This document shows, one piece after another, positions 48,363-55,340 of a DNA stretch of 64,000 nucleotides (position 1 is the stretch's first letter; the number at the start of each line of letters is the position of its first letter). Below the pieces are notes generated by a model that had not been told where the DNA came from, searched no databases, and saw nothing but the letters and a program-made list of their open reading frames with translations. A program made the translations under genes and the position numbers. Source of the stretch: Aliidiomarina sanyensis (lineage in GTDB: Bacteria; Pseudomonadota; Gammaproteobacteria; Enterobacterales; Alteromonadaceae); NCBI RefSeq assembly GCF_003987175.1, contig NZ_PIPM01000005.1:62001-126000 (forward strand), given 5' to 3'.

Positions 48363-49787
48363 ATGAGCAACGAAATTAAAACCCAGGTTGTGGTCTTAGG
48401 TGCCGGCCCTGGTGGATACTCAGCAGCGTTCCGTGCTGCAGACTTAGGTTTGGATGTCGTTCTAGTTGAGCGCTACAGCACCTTAGGTGGTGTGTGCTTA
48501 AACGTGGGCTGTATTCCTTCAAAAGCGCTGCTGCATTTGGCAAAGCACATCGAAGATGCGAAGCACTTGAATGATGCGGGTGTCAGTTTCGGTGAAGCGA
48601 AAATCGATCTCGACAAAGTGCGCGAGCACAAAAATAAAGTCATCGGTCAATTGACGGGTGGACTGAGCCAAATGAGTAAGATGCGGAAAGTCCAAGTGGT
48701 CACCGGTAAAGGTGAGTTTACTGGCTCGAATGAACTGAAAGTATCGGGCGACAAAGAGACCGTCATCAAGTTTGAGCATGCAATTATTGCTGCGGGTTCT
48801 CAGCCGGTTGAGTTGCCATTTATTCCGCATGATGATGAGCGTGTTTGGGACTCAACGGATGCGCTCGAGCTACCGTTCGTACCGAAGAAGATGTTGGTTC
48901 TTGGTGGCGGCATCATCGGTTTGGAAATGGGTTGTGTCTATAAGGCATTGGGCTCCAGCCTTGATGTCGTTGAGTTTATGGATCAACTAATTCCTGCGGC
49001 CGACAAAGACATTATCAAAGTCTTCACGAAGGAGATGAGCTCGAAGTTCGAGAACATCATGCTGGAAACCAAAGTAACCGCTGTGGAAGCGAAGAAAGAT
49101 GGTATCCATGTCACGTTCGAAGGTAAAAATGCACCTGAGAAGCCCGTGAAATACGACGCGGTCTTGGTCGCGGTTGGTCGGACACCAAACGGGAAGAAAC
49201 TGGGTGCAGAGAAAGCCGGCGTTAATGTGACAGACAAAGGCTTTATTGAAGTAGACAAGCAAATGCGCACCAACGTGAAGCACATCTTCGCAATCGGTGA
49301 CATTGTTGGTCAACCGATGCTGGCGCATAAAGCGGTCCATGAAGGTCATGTTGCCGCTGAAGTGATTGCGGGCAAGAAGCACTACTTTGATCCGAAGGTG
49401 ATTCCATCAATTGCCTATACAGATCCAGAAGTTGCATGGGCTGGCTTGACAGAGAAAGAAGCGAAAGAGCAAGGCCTGAACTATGAAGCCGTGACCTTCC
49501 CATGGTCTGCATCGGGCCGAGCAATTGCATCAGGCGCGACGAACGGGTTTACCAAGTTGTTGTTTGATAAAGACAATGACCGCATCATTGGTGGTGCTAT
49601 GGTTGGCTCCCATGCAGGTGAATTGTTGGGCGAAGTGTGCCTTGCGATCGAAATGGGTGCAGATGCGGAAGATATCGCGTTGACCATTCACGCACACCCG
49701 ACCTTGCATGAATCGGTCGGTTTGGCGGCGGAAATTTACGAAGGTTCTATTACCGATTTGCCAAACAAGAAAGCCAAGAAAAAATAA
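48363..49787 (+). CDS. lpdA: Dihydrolipoamide dehydrogenase (E3)
   Basis: This 474-residue flavoenzyme reoxidises the dihydrolipoyl groups of pyruvate and 2-oxoglutarate dehydrogenases with NAD+. FAD-binding GAGPGG is at 13-18 and the redox disulfide is Cys45/Cys50 (GGVCLNVGCIPSKAL). The NAD motif is in LGGGIIGLEMG. The C-terminal dimer domain has the active-site His-Glu in the HAHPTLHE segment. Length is that of E. coli Lpd (474). Confidence 0.98.
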   Translation: MSNEIKTQVVVLGAGPGGYSAAFRAADLGLDVVLVERYSTLGGVCLNVGCIPSKALLHLAKHIEDAKHLNDAGVSFGEAKIDLDKVREHKNKVIGQLTGGLSQMSKMRKVQVVTGKGEFTGSNELKVSGDKETVIKFEHAIIAAGSQPVELPFIPHDDERVWDSTDALELPFVPKKMLVLGGGIIGLEMGCVYKALGSSLDVVEFMDQLIPAADKDIIKVFTKEMSSKFENIMLETKVTAVEAKKDGIHVTFEGKNAPEKPVKYDAVLVAVGRTPNGKKLGAEKAGVNVTDKGFIEVDKQMRTNVKHIFAIGDIVGQPMLAHKAVHEGHVAAEVIAGKKHYFDPKVIPSIAYTDPEVAWAGLTEKEAKEQGLNYEAVTFPWSASGRAIASGATNGFTKLLFDKDNDRIIGGAMVGSHAGELLGEVCLAIEMGADAEDIALTIHAHPTLHESVGLAAEIYEGSITDLPNKKAKKK

Positions 49788-49800
49788 GTAGTTTGCATAG

Positions 49801-49837
49801 AAAAGCCAGTGGGCAGTCATGTCCACTGGCTTTTTTT
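49801..49837 (+). terminator. Rho-independent terminator of the pdh operon
   Basis: AAAGCCAGTGG (49802-49812) pairs with CCACTGGCTTT (49823-49833), followed by seven T. It ends the pdhR-aceE-aceF-lpd transcript. Confidence 0.92.
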
Positions 49838-49941
49838 ATGGCTGAAAAATTGTAACAAATTGTCATTTCACCTTGTGCTTATTGTTATGGGTTGTTAACT
49901 TCCCTTGGTCTAATGATTATTAAGAATAAGGGGACTTTATT

Positions 49942-50448
49942 ATGTCAGGACGGCATTATCTTCGCGGTTTATTGGTAGCAATTGCCGCACTCGTACTAGC
50001 AGGCTGTAACACCACCGGCAATCAAGTCGCAAGCTCAACGGTGCTCACACCGGAGCGTGTGTCAATTCCAGAGTATCTCGTCTTTCTTGATGAGCTTGAA
50101 GGCTCAATCTCCGAGGGTGAACCTCGCGAACTAAACGAGCGCGAGCTTGACCAGTTTAAATATCTGAAAGGGCGTTTAGTGACTCTCATCGGAGACCGAG
50201 AAGATATCGAACAAATGGAGCGTTATGAACAGGAACGCTTGTTCAATCTCCATCAACGTTTGCAAACTGTGGTCATTGGCGATCCGTCACAGCAAGTGAT
50301 TTGTCGTCGTGAGCAGAGCATTGGTTCGAACCTGCGTCAAACACGCTGCATGACCCGTGCCCAAGCGGACGCAGAACGCGATTATGCCTCTCGCTTCTTT
50401 AATGACATGGTCGATAGCGGGATGACGCCTTTGCCGGCAGGCAACTAA
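49942..50448 (+). CDS. Predicted lipoprotein of unknown function
   Basis: This 168-residue protein has a signal peptide and lipobox LAGC with lipidated Cys22. The middle (about 55-120) is rich in Glu, Arg and Leu and likely helical. Near the end it has the two-cysteine segment CRREQSIGSNLRQTRCMTRAQAD, a pattern that I recognise from several small proteobacterial exported proteins without a known function. I do not assign a role. An AAGGGG sequence precedes the ATG. The stop codon lies in a 20-base tandem repeat. Confidence 0.8.
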   Translation: MSGRHYLRGLLVAIAALVLAGCNTTGNQVASSTVLTPERVSIPEYLVFLDELEGSISEGEPRELNERELDQFKYLKGRLVTLIGDREDIEQMERYEQERLFNLHQRLQTVVIGDPSQQVICRREQSIGSNLRQTRCMTRAQADAERDYASRFFNDMVDSGMTPLPAGN

Positions 50449-50485
50449 AGAAAGAGGCAGGCAACTAAAGAAAGAGGCAGGCAAC
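50441..50485 (+). repeat. 20-base tandem repeat across a stop codon
   Basis: A 20-base unit from 50441 (GCAACTAAAGAAAGAGGCAG) is repeated exactly at 50461-50480 and a third copy begins GCAAC at 50481. The lipoprotein's stop codon (50446-50448) is in the first copy. It looks like a recent slippage duplication. Confidence 0.95.
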
Positions 50486-50522
50486 GAAGTCAGCCGTAAC
50501 GAATTGCGACCTCATCTCTCTG

Positions 50523-50545
50523 AAACCCGGCTTTATGCCGGGTTT
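50523..50545 (+). terminator. Hairpin terminator after the lipoprotein gene
   Basis: AAACCCGGC (50523-50531) pairs with GCCGGGTTT (50537-50545) around TTTAT. The T-run after it is poor (TTTCTCAT), so efficiency is uncertain. Confidence 0.7.
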
Positions 50546-50589
50546 CTCATATTTGGCGTTGGTCAAAACGATCCTTTCAAGCCGAATTC

Positions 50590-50598
50590 TGGTATAAT
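50590..50598 (+). promoter_or_regulatory. Predicted extended -10 promoter of ribA
   Basis: TGGTATAAT matches the extended -10 pattern (TGnTATAAT) 48 bases before the ribA start. No good -35 is seen, as is often the case with extended -10 promoters. Confidence 0.65.
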
Positions 50599-50645
50599 CC
50601 ACATCCTTACATCGCCGTTCGTTTTTACCTATCGAGAGTGTATTG

Positions 50646-51248
50646 ATGAGTGACTCTGCATCTACCCGGCTTCTGACTCGCGCTGCGGAAACAAAACTAC
50701 CGACTCCTTTTGCGGAATTTCGCTTGGTGGGTTTTGTCGATCGTGCAGGCAAGGAACATGTGGCATTGGTGCTGGGCGATGTCACCACAGATACGCCGGT
50801 CTTGGCGCGGGTTCATTCCGAATGCTTGACCGGCGACGCGTTATTCTCTCAGCGCTGTGATTGTGGCCCGCAGTTAGAGGCGGCGATGCGCAAAGTTGCC
50901 CAAGCAGGGCGCGGGGTAATCGCTTACCTGCGGCAAGAGGGGCGTGGAATTGGCCTGATTAATAAAATAAGAGCCTACGCGGAACAAGACAAAGGATTAG
51001 ACACCGTCGAAGCCAACGAAATTCTTGGCTTTGCCCCGGATGCGCGTGAATACGATATTGCCGCGGATATGTTCGCCCAACTGGGGGTAAAGTCCATTCG
51101 TCTAATGACCAACAATCCAAAGAAAATTGCGGCGTTGCGAGAGCTCGGCGTTGATGTGGTGGAACGAATCCCGCATCGTACGGAAGGGACACCGCACAAC
51201 GAAAATTACCTCAAGACGAAGTCGCAAAAATTTGGGCATATGCTTTAA
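50646..51248 (+). CDS. ribA: GTP cyclohydrolase II
   Basis: This 200-residue zinc enzyme opens GTP to start riboflavin synthesis. The zinc cysteines are Cys60, Cys71 and Cys73 ([17 protein letters not shown]), followed by [17 protein letters not shown] and the [12 protein letters not shown]-binding region. It is the stand-alone form, as in E. coli RibA (196 residues), not a RibB-RibA fusion. I chose ATG 50646 over the TTG one codon upstream; GAGAGTG lies before it. Confidence 0.97.
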   Translation: MSDSASTRLLTRAAETKLPTPFAEFRLVGFVDRAGKEHVALVLGDVTTDTPVLARVHSECLTGDALFSQRCDCGPQLEAAMRKVAQAGRGVIAYLRQEGRGIGLINKIRAYAEQDKGLDTVEANEILGFAPDAREYDIAADMFAQLGVKSIRLMTNNPKKIAALRELGVDVVERIPHRTEGTPHNENYLKTKSQKFGHML

Positions 51249-51295
51249 AAACGACTCCAACCGTTAAAAACCGACGAATCCCCGCACTTTTATGG

Positions 51296-51320
51296 CTGCC
51301 CCTTTGCGAAATAGGGGCAG
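51296..51320. other. Hairpin overlapping the -35 of the M13 gene promoter
   Basis: CTGCCCCT (51296-51303) pairs with AGGGGCAG (51313-51320). It is 47 bases after ribA and has no T-run. It surrounds the -35 of the promoter described next, so it may be an operator or a weak terminator. Confidence 0.45.
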
Positions 51321-51332
51321 AACGCTTAGAAT
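51304..51332 (+). promoter_or_regulatory. Predicted sigma-70 promoter of the M13 peptidase gene
   Basis: TTGCGA (51304-51309) and TAGAAT (51327-51332) are 17 bases apart, 70 bases before the start codon. Confidence 0.65.
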
Positions 51333-51402
51333 CGATCCGTTTTACATTCTACTAACATTTGGGCACGCTGCGTGCTCAAACCTTATGAAGACGGAGTGAT
51401 CT

Positions 51403-53469
51403 ATGAAGAGAATTTCTATCGTCGCCGCAAGCGTCGCGCTCGCGCTTGGTTTAGCCGCGTGTTCACCTGCGCCCCAGCAAGGTGCTGAGGAACCGCAAGC
51501 GCAAGCAGAACAACAGCAGTTACACTCAGGCTTGATGCTCGAAGATTTTGATATGAGCGTGCGCCCTCAAGATGATCTATTCATGTTCGTTAACGGGACG
51601 TGGTACGAGACGACCGAAATTCCTTCCGACCGCCCAACTTACGGAGCTTTCAATATGTTGGCGGAAGAGAACGAACGCCGATTGCGCCGTATTATCGAAG
51701 ACGCCAAGGGCAGCTCACATGAAGCGGGTTCCAACGAGCAGAAAATTGGTGATTTTTACGCCAGTTTTATGGACGAAGACCGAATTGAATCACTGGGTGT
51801 GACGCCAATTGAAGGATTTATCGCGCAAATTCAAGCCGTGCAAAGCCATGCGGAAATGACATCCCTCATGGGTGAATTACGCCAAATTGGTGTCGGCGGT
51901 CCGTTTGGCTACTACGTCTGGGCTGACGCGCGGAATCCAGATTACTATGCGCTCTATCTGAATCAAGGTGGACTGGGTCTTCCTGACCGAGACTACTATT
52001 TCCGAGATAGTGAAGACTTCCAGAAGATTCGGGAAGCCTATGTGCAATACATCACCGATATGTTGACGGTGATCGGTCATGAGAATGCAGCGGATGCTGC
52101 AGAACGCATTTATGCCTTGGAAGAGAAGTTAGCAGAAGCAAGCTGGACTCGCGCTGAAAGCCGCGATGCCGAGGCAACCTACAATAAGAAATCTTTCGCG
52201 GAAGTCGAGGAAATGCTGGCCAGCTTTGATCTTGCAACCTTCGCGCAAAGTGCGGGCATTACGGCAGCAGACGAGATGATTGTGCGTATGCCTTCATTCT
52301 TTGAAGCATTCGGTGAGCTCTACGGAGCAACCGAGCTGGAAACCTGGCAAGATTACATGCAGCTGCGCCTTGCTGGCACATTCGCATCGCGCTTAAGCAG
52401 TGATATTGCGGATATCCAATTTGGTTTCTATTCTACCACTCTGAATGGAGTTCCCGAGCAGCAAGAACGTTGGAAGCGAGGCGTTCAAGCCGTGAATGGC
52501 GCGCTCGGTGAAGTGCTTGGCCAAGAATATGTCGCCCGTTACTTCCCACCTGAAGCCAAAGCTCGCATGGGTGAATTGATTGATAACTTGTTGATTGCTT
52601 TCGAAGAGTCCATTCGCGAACTTGAGTGGATGACGGATGAAACGAAGGAACTAGCGCTCGATAAGTTGGCAAAGTTTACACCAAAAATCGGCTATCCGAA
52701 TCAGTGGAAAGACTACTCGGCGCTGACCGTCGCCGCCGATGATTTGATAGGTAATACGGTTCGTGCGAGCCAGTTTGCCTACCAGGATAGCATGGCTGAT
52801 ATTGGGCAGCCGGTTGATCGTGAGCGCTGGGGAATGACGCCGCAGACGGTGAATGCCTATTACAGTCCAACCGCGAATGAAATCGTTTTCCCAGCCGGTA
52901 TCCTTCAGCCGCCGTTCTTTGATATGAACGCAGATGACGCCGTGAATTATGGCGGAATTGGCGCGGTAATCGGCCACGAAATTGGACACGGTTTCGATGA
53001 TCAAGGGTCGCGTTATGATGGCGATGGCAATCTGCGCAATTGGTGGACCGATGAAGACCGCGCGCAGTTTGAAGCGCGTGCGGATATTCTGGTCGAGCAA
53101 TATAGTCGCTTCGAACCACTCCCTGGGCTCAATGTTGATGGACGAGTCTCGTTAGGTGAAAACATCGGGGACCACGTTGGCTTGCTCAGCGCATTCCGTG
53201 CTTACCAGAACTCACTCGGTGGTGAGCCATCACCTGTGATGGATGGTTTCACCGGTGAACAACGTTTCTTCTTGAGTTGGGCGCAGATCTGGAAAATTAA
53301 GTTCCGTGATGATGCGATGCGTGCGCAATTAGCACGTGGACCTCATGCACCTGGAAAGTACCGTGCGCTTGGTGCGCCGCGGAATATCCCTGGGTTCTAT
53401 GAGGCCTTTAATGTGCAAGAGGGAGACGGAATGTACCTTCCACCCGAAGAGCGCGTTATCCTCTGGTAA
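51403..53469 (+). CDS. M13-family zinc metallopeptidase, predicted lipoprotein (PepO/neprilysin-like)
   Basis: This 688-residue gluzincin has a lipobox LAAC (Cys20), then an Ala/Gln/Glu-rich spacer. The N-terminal helical M13 domain spans about 45-430. The catalytic domain holds HEIGH at 525-529 and GENIGDHVGL, with the third zinc ligand Glu586 and Asp590. NAYYSPTANEIVFPAGILQPPF before the zinc site is a family hallmark. M13 enzymes cut short peptides. The lipobox suggests anchoring in the periplasm or outer membrane. The chain ends ILW without the Cys found in secreted eukaryotic relatives. It has its own promoter. Confidence 0.93.
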   Translation: MKRISIVAASVALALGLAACSPAPQQGAEEPQAQAEQQQLHSGLMLEDFDMSVRPQDDLFMFVNGTWYETTEIPSDRPTYGAFNMLAEENERRLRRIIEDAKGSSHEAGSNEQKIGDFYASFMDEDRIESLGVTPIEGFIAQIQAVQSHAEMTSLMGELRQIGVGGPFGYYVWADARNPDYYALYLNQGGLGLPDRDYYFRDSEDFQKIREAYVQYITDMLTVIGHENAADAAERIYALEEKLAEASWTRAESRDAEATYNKKSFAEVEEMLASFDLATFAQSAGITAADEMIVRMPSFFEAFGELYGATELETWQDYMQLRLAGTFASRLSSDIADIQFGFYSTTLNGVPEQQERWKRGVQAVNGALGEVLGQEYVARYFPPEAKARMGELIDNLLIAFEESIRELEWMTDETKELALDKLAKFTPKIGYPNQWKDYSALTVAADDLIGNTVRASQFAYQDSMADIGQPVDRERWGMTPQTVNAYYSPTANEIVFPAGILQPPFFDMNADDAVNYGGIGAVIGHEIGHGFDDQGSRYDGDGNLRNWWTDEDRAQFEARADILVEQYSRFEPLPGLNVDGRVSLGENIGDHVGLLSAFRAYQNSLGGEPSPVMDGFTGEQRFFLSWAQIWKIKFRDDAMRAQLARGPHAPGKYRALGAPRNIPGFYEAFNVQEGDGMYLPPEERVILW

Positions 53470-53475
53470 TCAGGT

Positions 53476-53652
53476 TTACGGCGCCTCGTTTTCGAGGCGC
53501 TGGATCTCCTTCCATAAGGCATCTGCCTGCGCCGATAACTCCGAGTGTAGGCGGATGTCTCCATTACGTTGTGCATTCATGGATTTCTCTTGGATCTGAG
53601 CGAGCTGTTTCCGCAACGCTTTGGTCGGATTCTTTTTAAACAAGCCAAACAT
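53476..53652 (-). CDS. Small DUF6435-like protein (58 residues)
   Basis: A 58-residue open frame starts MFGLFKKNPTKALRKQLAQI and ends RLENEAP. The pattern of a short hydrophobic start with KK-P, then an all-helical chain with MNAQRNGDIRLHSELSAQADALWKEI, matches a family of small proteobacterial proteins (DUF6435) as I remember it. GAGG lies 8 bases before the ATG. Function is unknown. It is convergent with the M13 gene, 6 bases from its stop, and may be cotranscribed with the gene upstream at 53697-54041. Confidence 0.8.
   Translation of the reverse strand: MFGLFKKNPTKALRKQLAQIQEKSMNAQRNGDIRLHSELSAQADALWKEIQRLENEAP
53481..53500. other. Perfect hairpin at the 3' end of the small gene
   Basis: GCGCCTCG (53481-53488) pairs with CGAGGCGC (53493-53500) around TTTT, inside the last codons of the DUF6435-like gene and just after the M13 stop. 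It lacks a T-run. It could act as a bidirectional end structure for both converging transcripts. Confidence 0.55.
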
Positions 53653-53696
53653 ATTGATGTCCTCTTTAATGGCTGAATGTTTTTGTGGCAGCGGTA

Positions 53697-54041
53697 CTAA
53701 TTGTCCTCATCATCACAGACCCCTTTTAGAAGCAGCGGGAACTGACGAAACTTTCGTCCTTCCTCTGAATCCTCAAGAATCCAACGGGCAATTTCCTGTG
53801 GGTCGTCTGTGACGGCTAAAACATATTGAAAGCGTTTGAGTGCATTTCGCGCGGCTTTTGGTAAGTGTGGTTGTGCTTCGTAGTGAGTCACATTATCCCG
53901 AATGACCGAAATTTTCTCAGGCTGAGCCTGTAAACAGGCAAGTGCACGCTCGATGTATTGCAGCGTTGACGTCGCCGTATGTCGTTGCCGACGTGGACGG
54001 GGACTGCGATGTCGAATGAAATCGTAACGGGTTTGACTCAT
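53697..54041 (-). CDS. Hypothetical protein, 114 residues
   Basis: I do not recognise this protein. It has a strongly basic N-terminus (MSQTRYDFIRHRSPRPRRQR), a mixed helical middle with LQYIERALACLQ and NALKRFQYVLAVTDDPQEIARWILED, and an acidic end (CDDEDN). There is no signal peptide or membrane segment. It is the only good frame in the interval, so it is probably real, but the ribosome-binding sequence before the ATG is weak. It is 44 bases upstream of the DUF6435-like gene on the same strand. Confidence 0.6.
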   Translation of the reverse strand: MSQTRYDFIRHRSPRPRRQRHTATSTLQYIERALACLQAQPEKISVIRDNVTHYEAQPHLPKAARNALKRFQYVLAVTDDPQEIARWILEDSEEGRKFRQFPLLLKGVCDDEDN

Positions 54042-54166
54042 GGGGTACCGCTTTCGTGTATTCTGAAATCAATACGTGGATTTCACTCAGTTGTATCATG
54101 CATTGACCCTTAAAAGGAGCAGATACGTAGTGGATTGCTAACAGGAGATCGAAAGGAAATCAGCGA

Positions 54167-55267
54167 ATGAGGCATTGGATGAAAATATCACTCGGACTGC
54201 TTGTGTTGGCGCTGGTCAGTTTTGGATTGATGAGCGGCTGTTCGACCCCCGCAGTCAGAACTGACACACAACGCCCTGCGCACCATACTGACGATGGCTT
54301 CCAGAACCCGCACCTACCGCCGTTTGACAAGAACGTATTTTCCTATTGGCGCATGCGCTTGTTTGATGGATACGAATGGGCCGACCAATCGGCCGAGGTT
54401 GACCAGCTTCCGATTGTAACGCTAGACCCTGAGCCGCTGCGAGGGCCCCAGTCGAAACTGCAAATCAGTTGGCTTGGCCATGCGAGCTTTTTAGTCCAGT
54501 ATCATGATGTAAATGTACTCACAGACCCAATTTTCTCTCGTCGCGCATCTCCTGTGAATTTCGCGGGTCCGGTCCGTCATGTTCCAGCGGCCTTGCAGGT
54601 GGATGAGCTCCCGCGTATCGACTATGTGGTCATCTCGCACAATCATTACGAGCATTTAGATATTCGAAGTATTCAAGCGCTTGGCAATGAACCCATGTAC
54701 CTTGTGCCGCTCGGCCTGAAGTCTTGGTTTGAGCGTGCGGGTATCTCTTCAGATCGCGTGAGAGAACTCGATTGGTGGGAGTTCGAGGCCTTCGAGCACA
54801 ATGCCCAGAGCGTCACGATTACGGCAACACCAAGTCAACACTGGTCGGCCCGAACACTGTTTGATCGCAATCACTCATTGTGGGCGGCGTGGCACATCGA
54901 TCTTGATGGACATAGCGTTTGGTTTGCGGGCGATACAGGTTACAACACGCATCAATTTCGTGCAGTACCTGCACGTCTCAACCGCGTGTCGGTTGCCTTA
55001 CTACCGATCGGCGCCTATGAGCCGCGGTCCTTTATGAAGGAGCAACATGTAAACCCGGAGGAGGCTGTGTTGATGCATCAAGACTTGCGAGCCTGCCAAA
55101 GCATTGCAATGCACTGGGGTACATTTCCGCTCTCTGCCGAAGGGTTGCTACAACCGGTCCATGCGTTGCGTGAGGCAAAAGAATTGCATCAGGTGAGTTC
55201 GGATGAATTTCAGGTGTTTGCTATTGGAGAACGACGTCAATATGCCGATGACTTTTGCCAAAGCTAA
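54167..55267 (+). CDS. MBL-fold metallo-hydrolase of the NAPE-PLD-like group, predicted lipoprotein
   Basis: This 366-residue protein has a signal peptide with lipobox MSGC (Cys25) and a metallo-beta-lactamase domain (about 100-350). Its layout, ISWLGHASFLVQYHDVNVLTDPIFSRRASPVNFAGPVR followed by VISHNHYEHLD, is that of N-acyl-phosphatidylethanolamine phospholipase D relatives. The metal motif reads H158-N-H160-Y-E162-H163, with Glu where the usual HxHxDH has Asp. Further ligands are the His in TPSQHWSART, the Asp in WFAGDTGYN and the His in IAMHWGTF. A phosphodiesterase activity on phospholipids is possible but unproven. AGGA lies 8 bases before the ATG. Confidence 0.88.
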   Translation: MRHWMKISLGLLVLALVSFGLMSGCSTPAVRTDTQRPAHHTDDGFQNPHLPPFDKNVFSYWRMRLFDGYEWADQSAEVDQLPIVTLDPEPLRGPQSKLQISWLGHASFLVQYHDVNVLTDPIFSRRASPVNFAGPVRHVPAALQVDELPRIDYVVISHNHYEHLDIRSIQALGNEPMYLVPLGLKSWFERAGISSDRVRELDWWEFEAFEHNAQSVTITATPSQHWSARTLFDRNHSLWAAWHIDLDGHSVWFAGDTGYNTHQFRAVPARLNRVSVALLPIGAYEPRSFMKEQHVNPEEAVLMHQDLRACQSIAMHWGTFPLSAEGLLQPVHALREAKELHQVSSDEFQVFAIGERRQYADDFCQS

Positions 55268-55283
55268 GCCCTGTTTTGCGACA

Positions 55284-55322
55284 TAAAAAAACGCAGAACC
55301 CGATAAAAGGTTCTGCGTTTTG
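55284..55322. terminator. Bidirectional terminator
   Basis: ACGCAGAACC (55291-55300) pairs with GGTTCTGCGT (55309-55318) around CGATAAAA, with an A-run on the left and a T-run on the right. It separates the converging genes at 54167-55267 and 55341-57848. Confidence 0.92.
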
Positions 55323-55340
55323 TTTGTTACGCTGCGCGAA

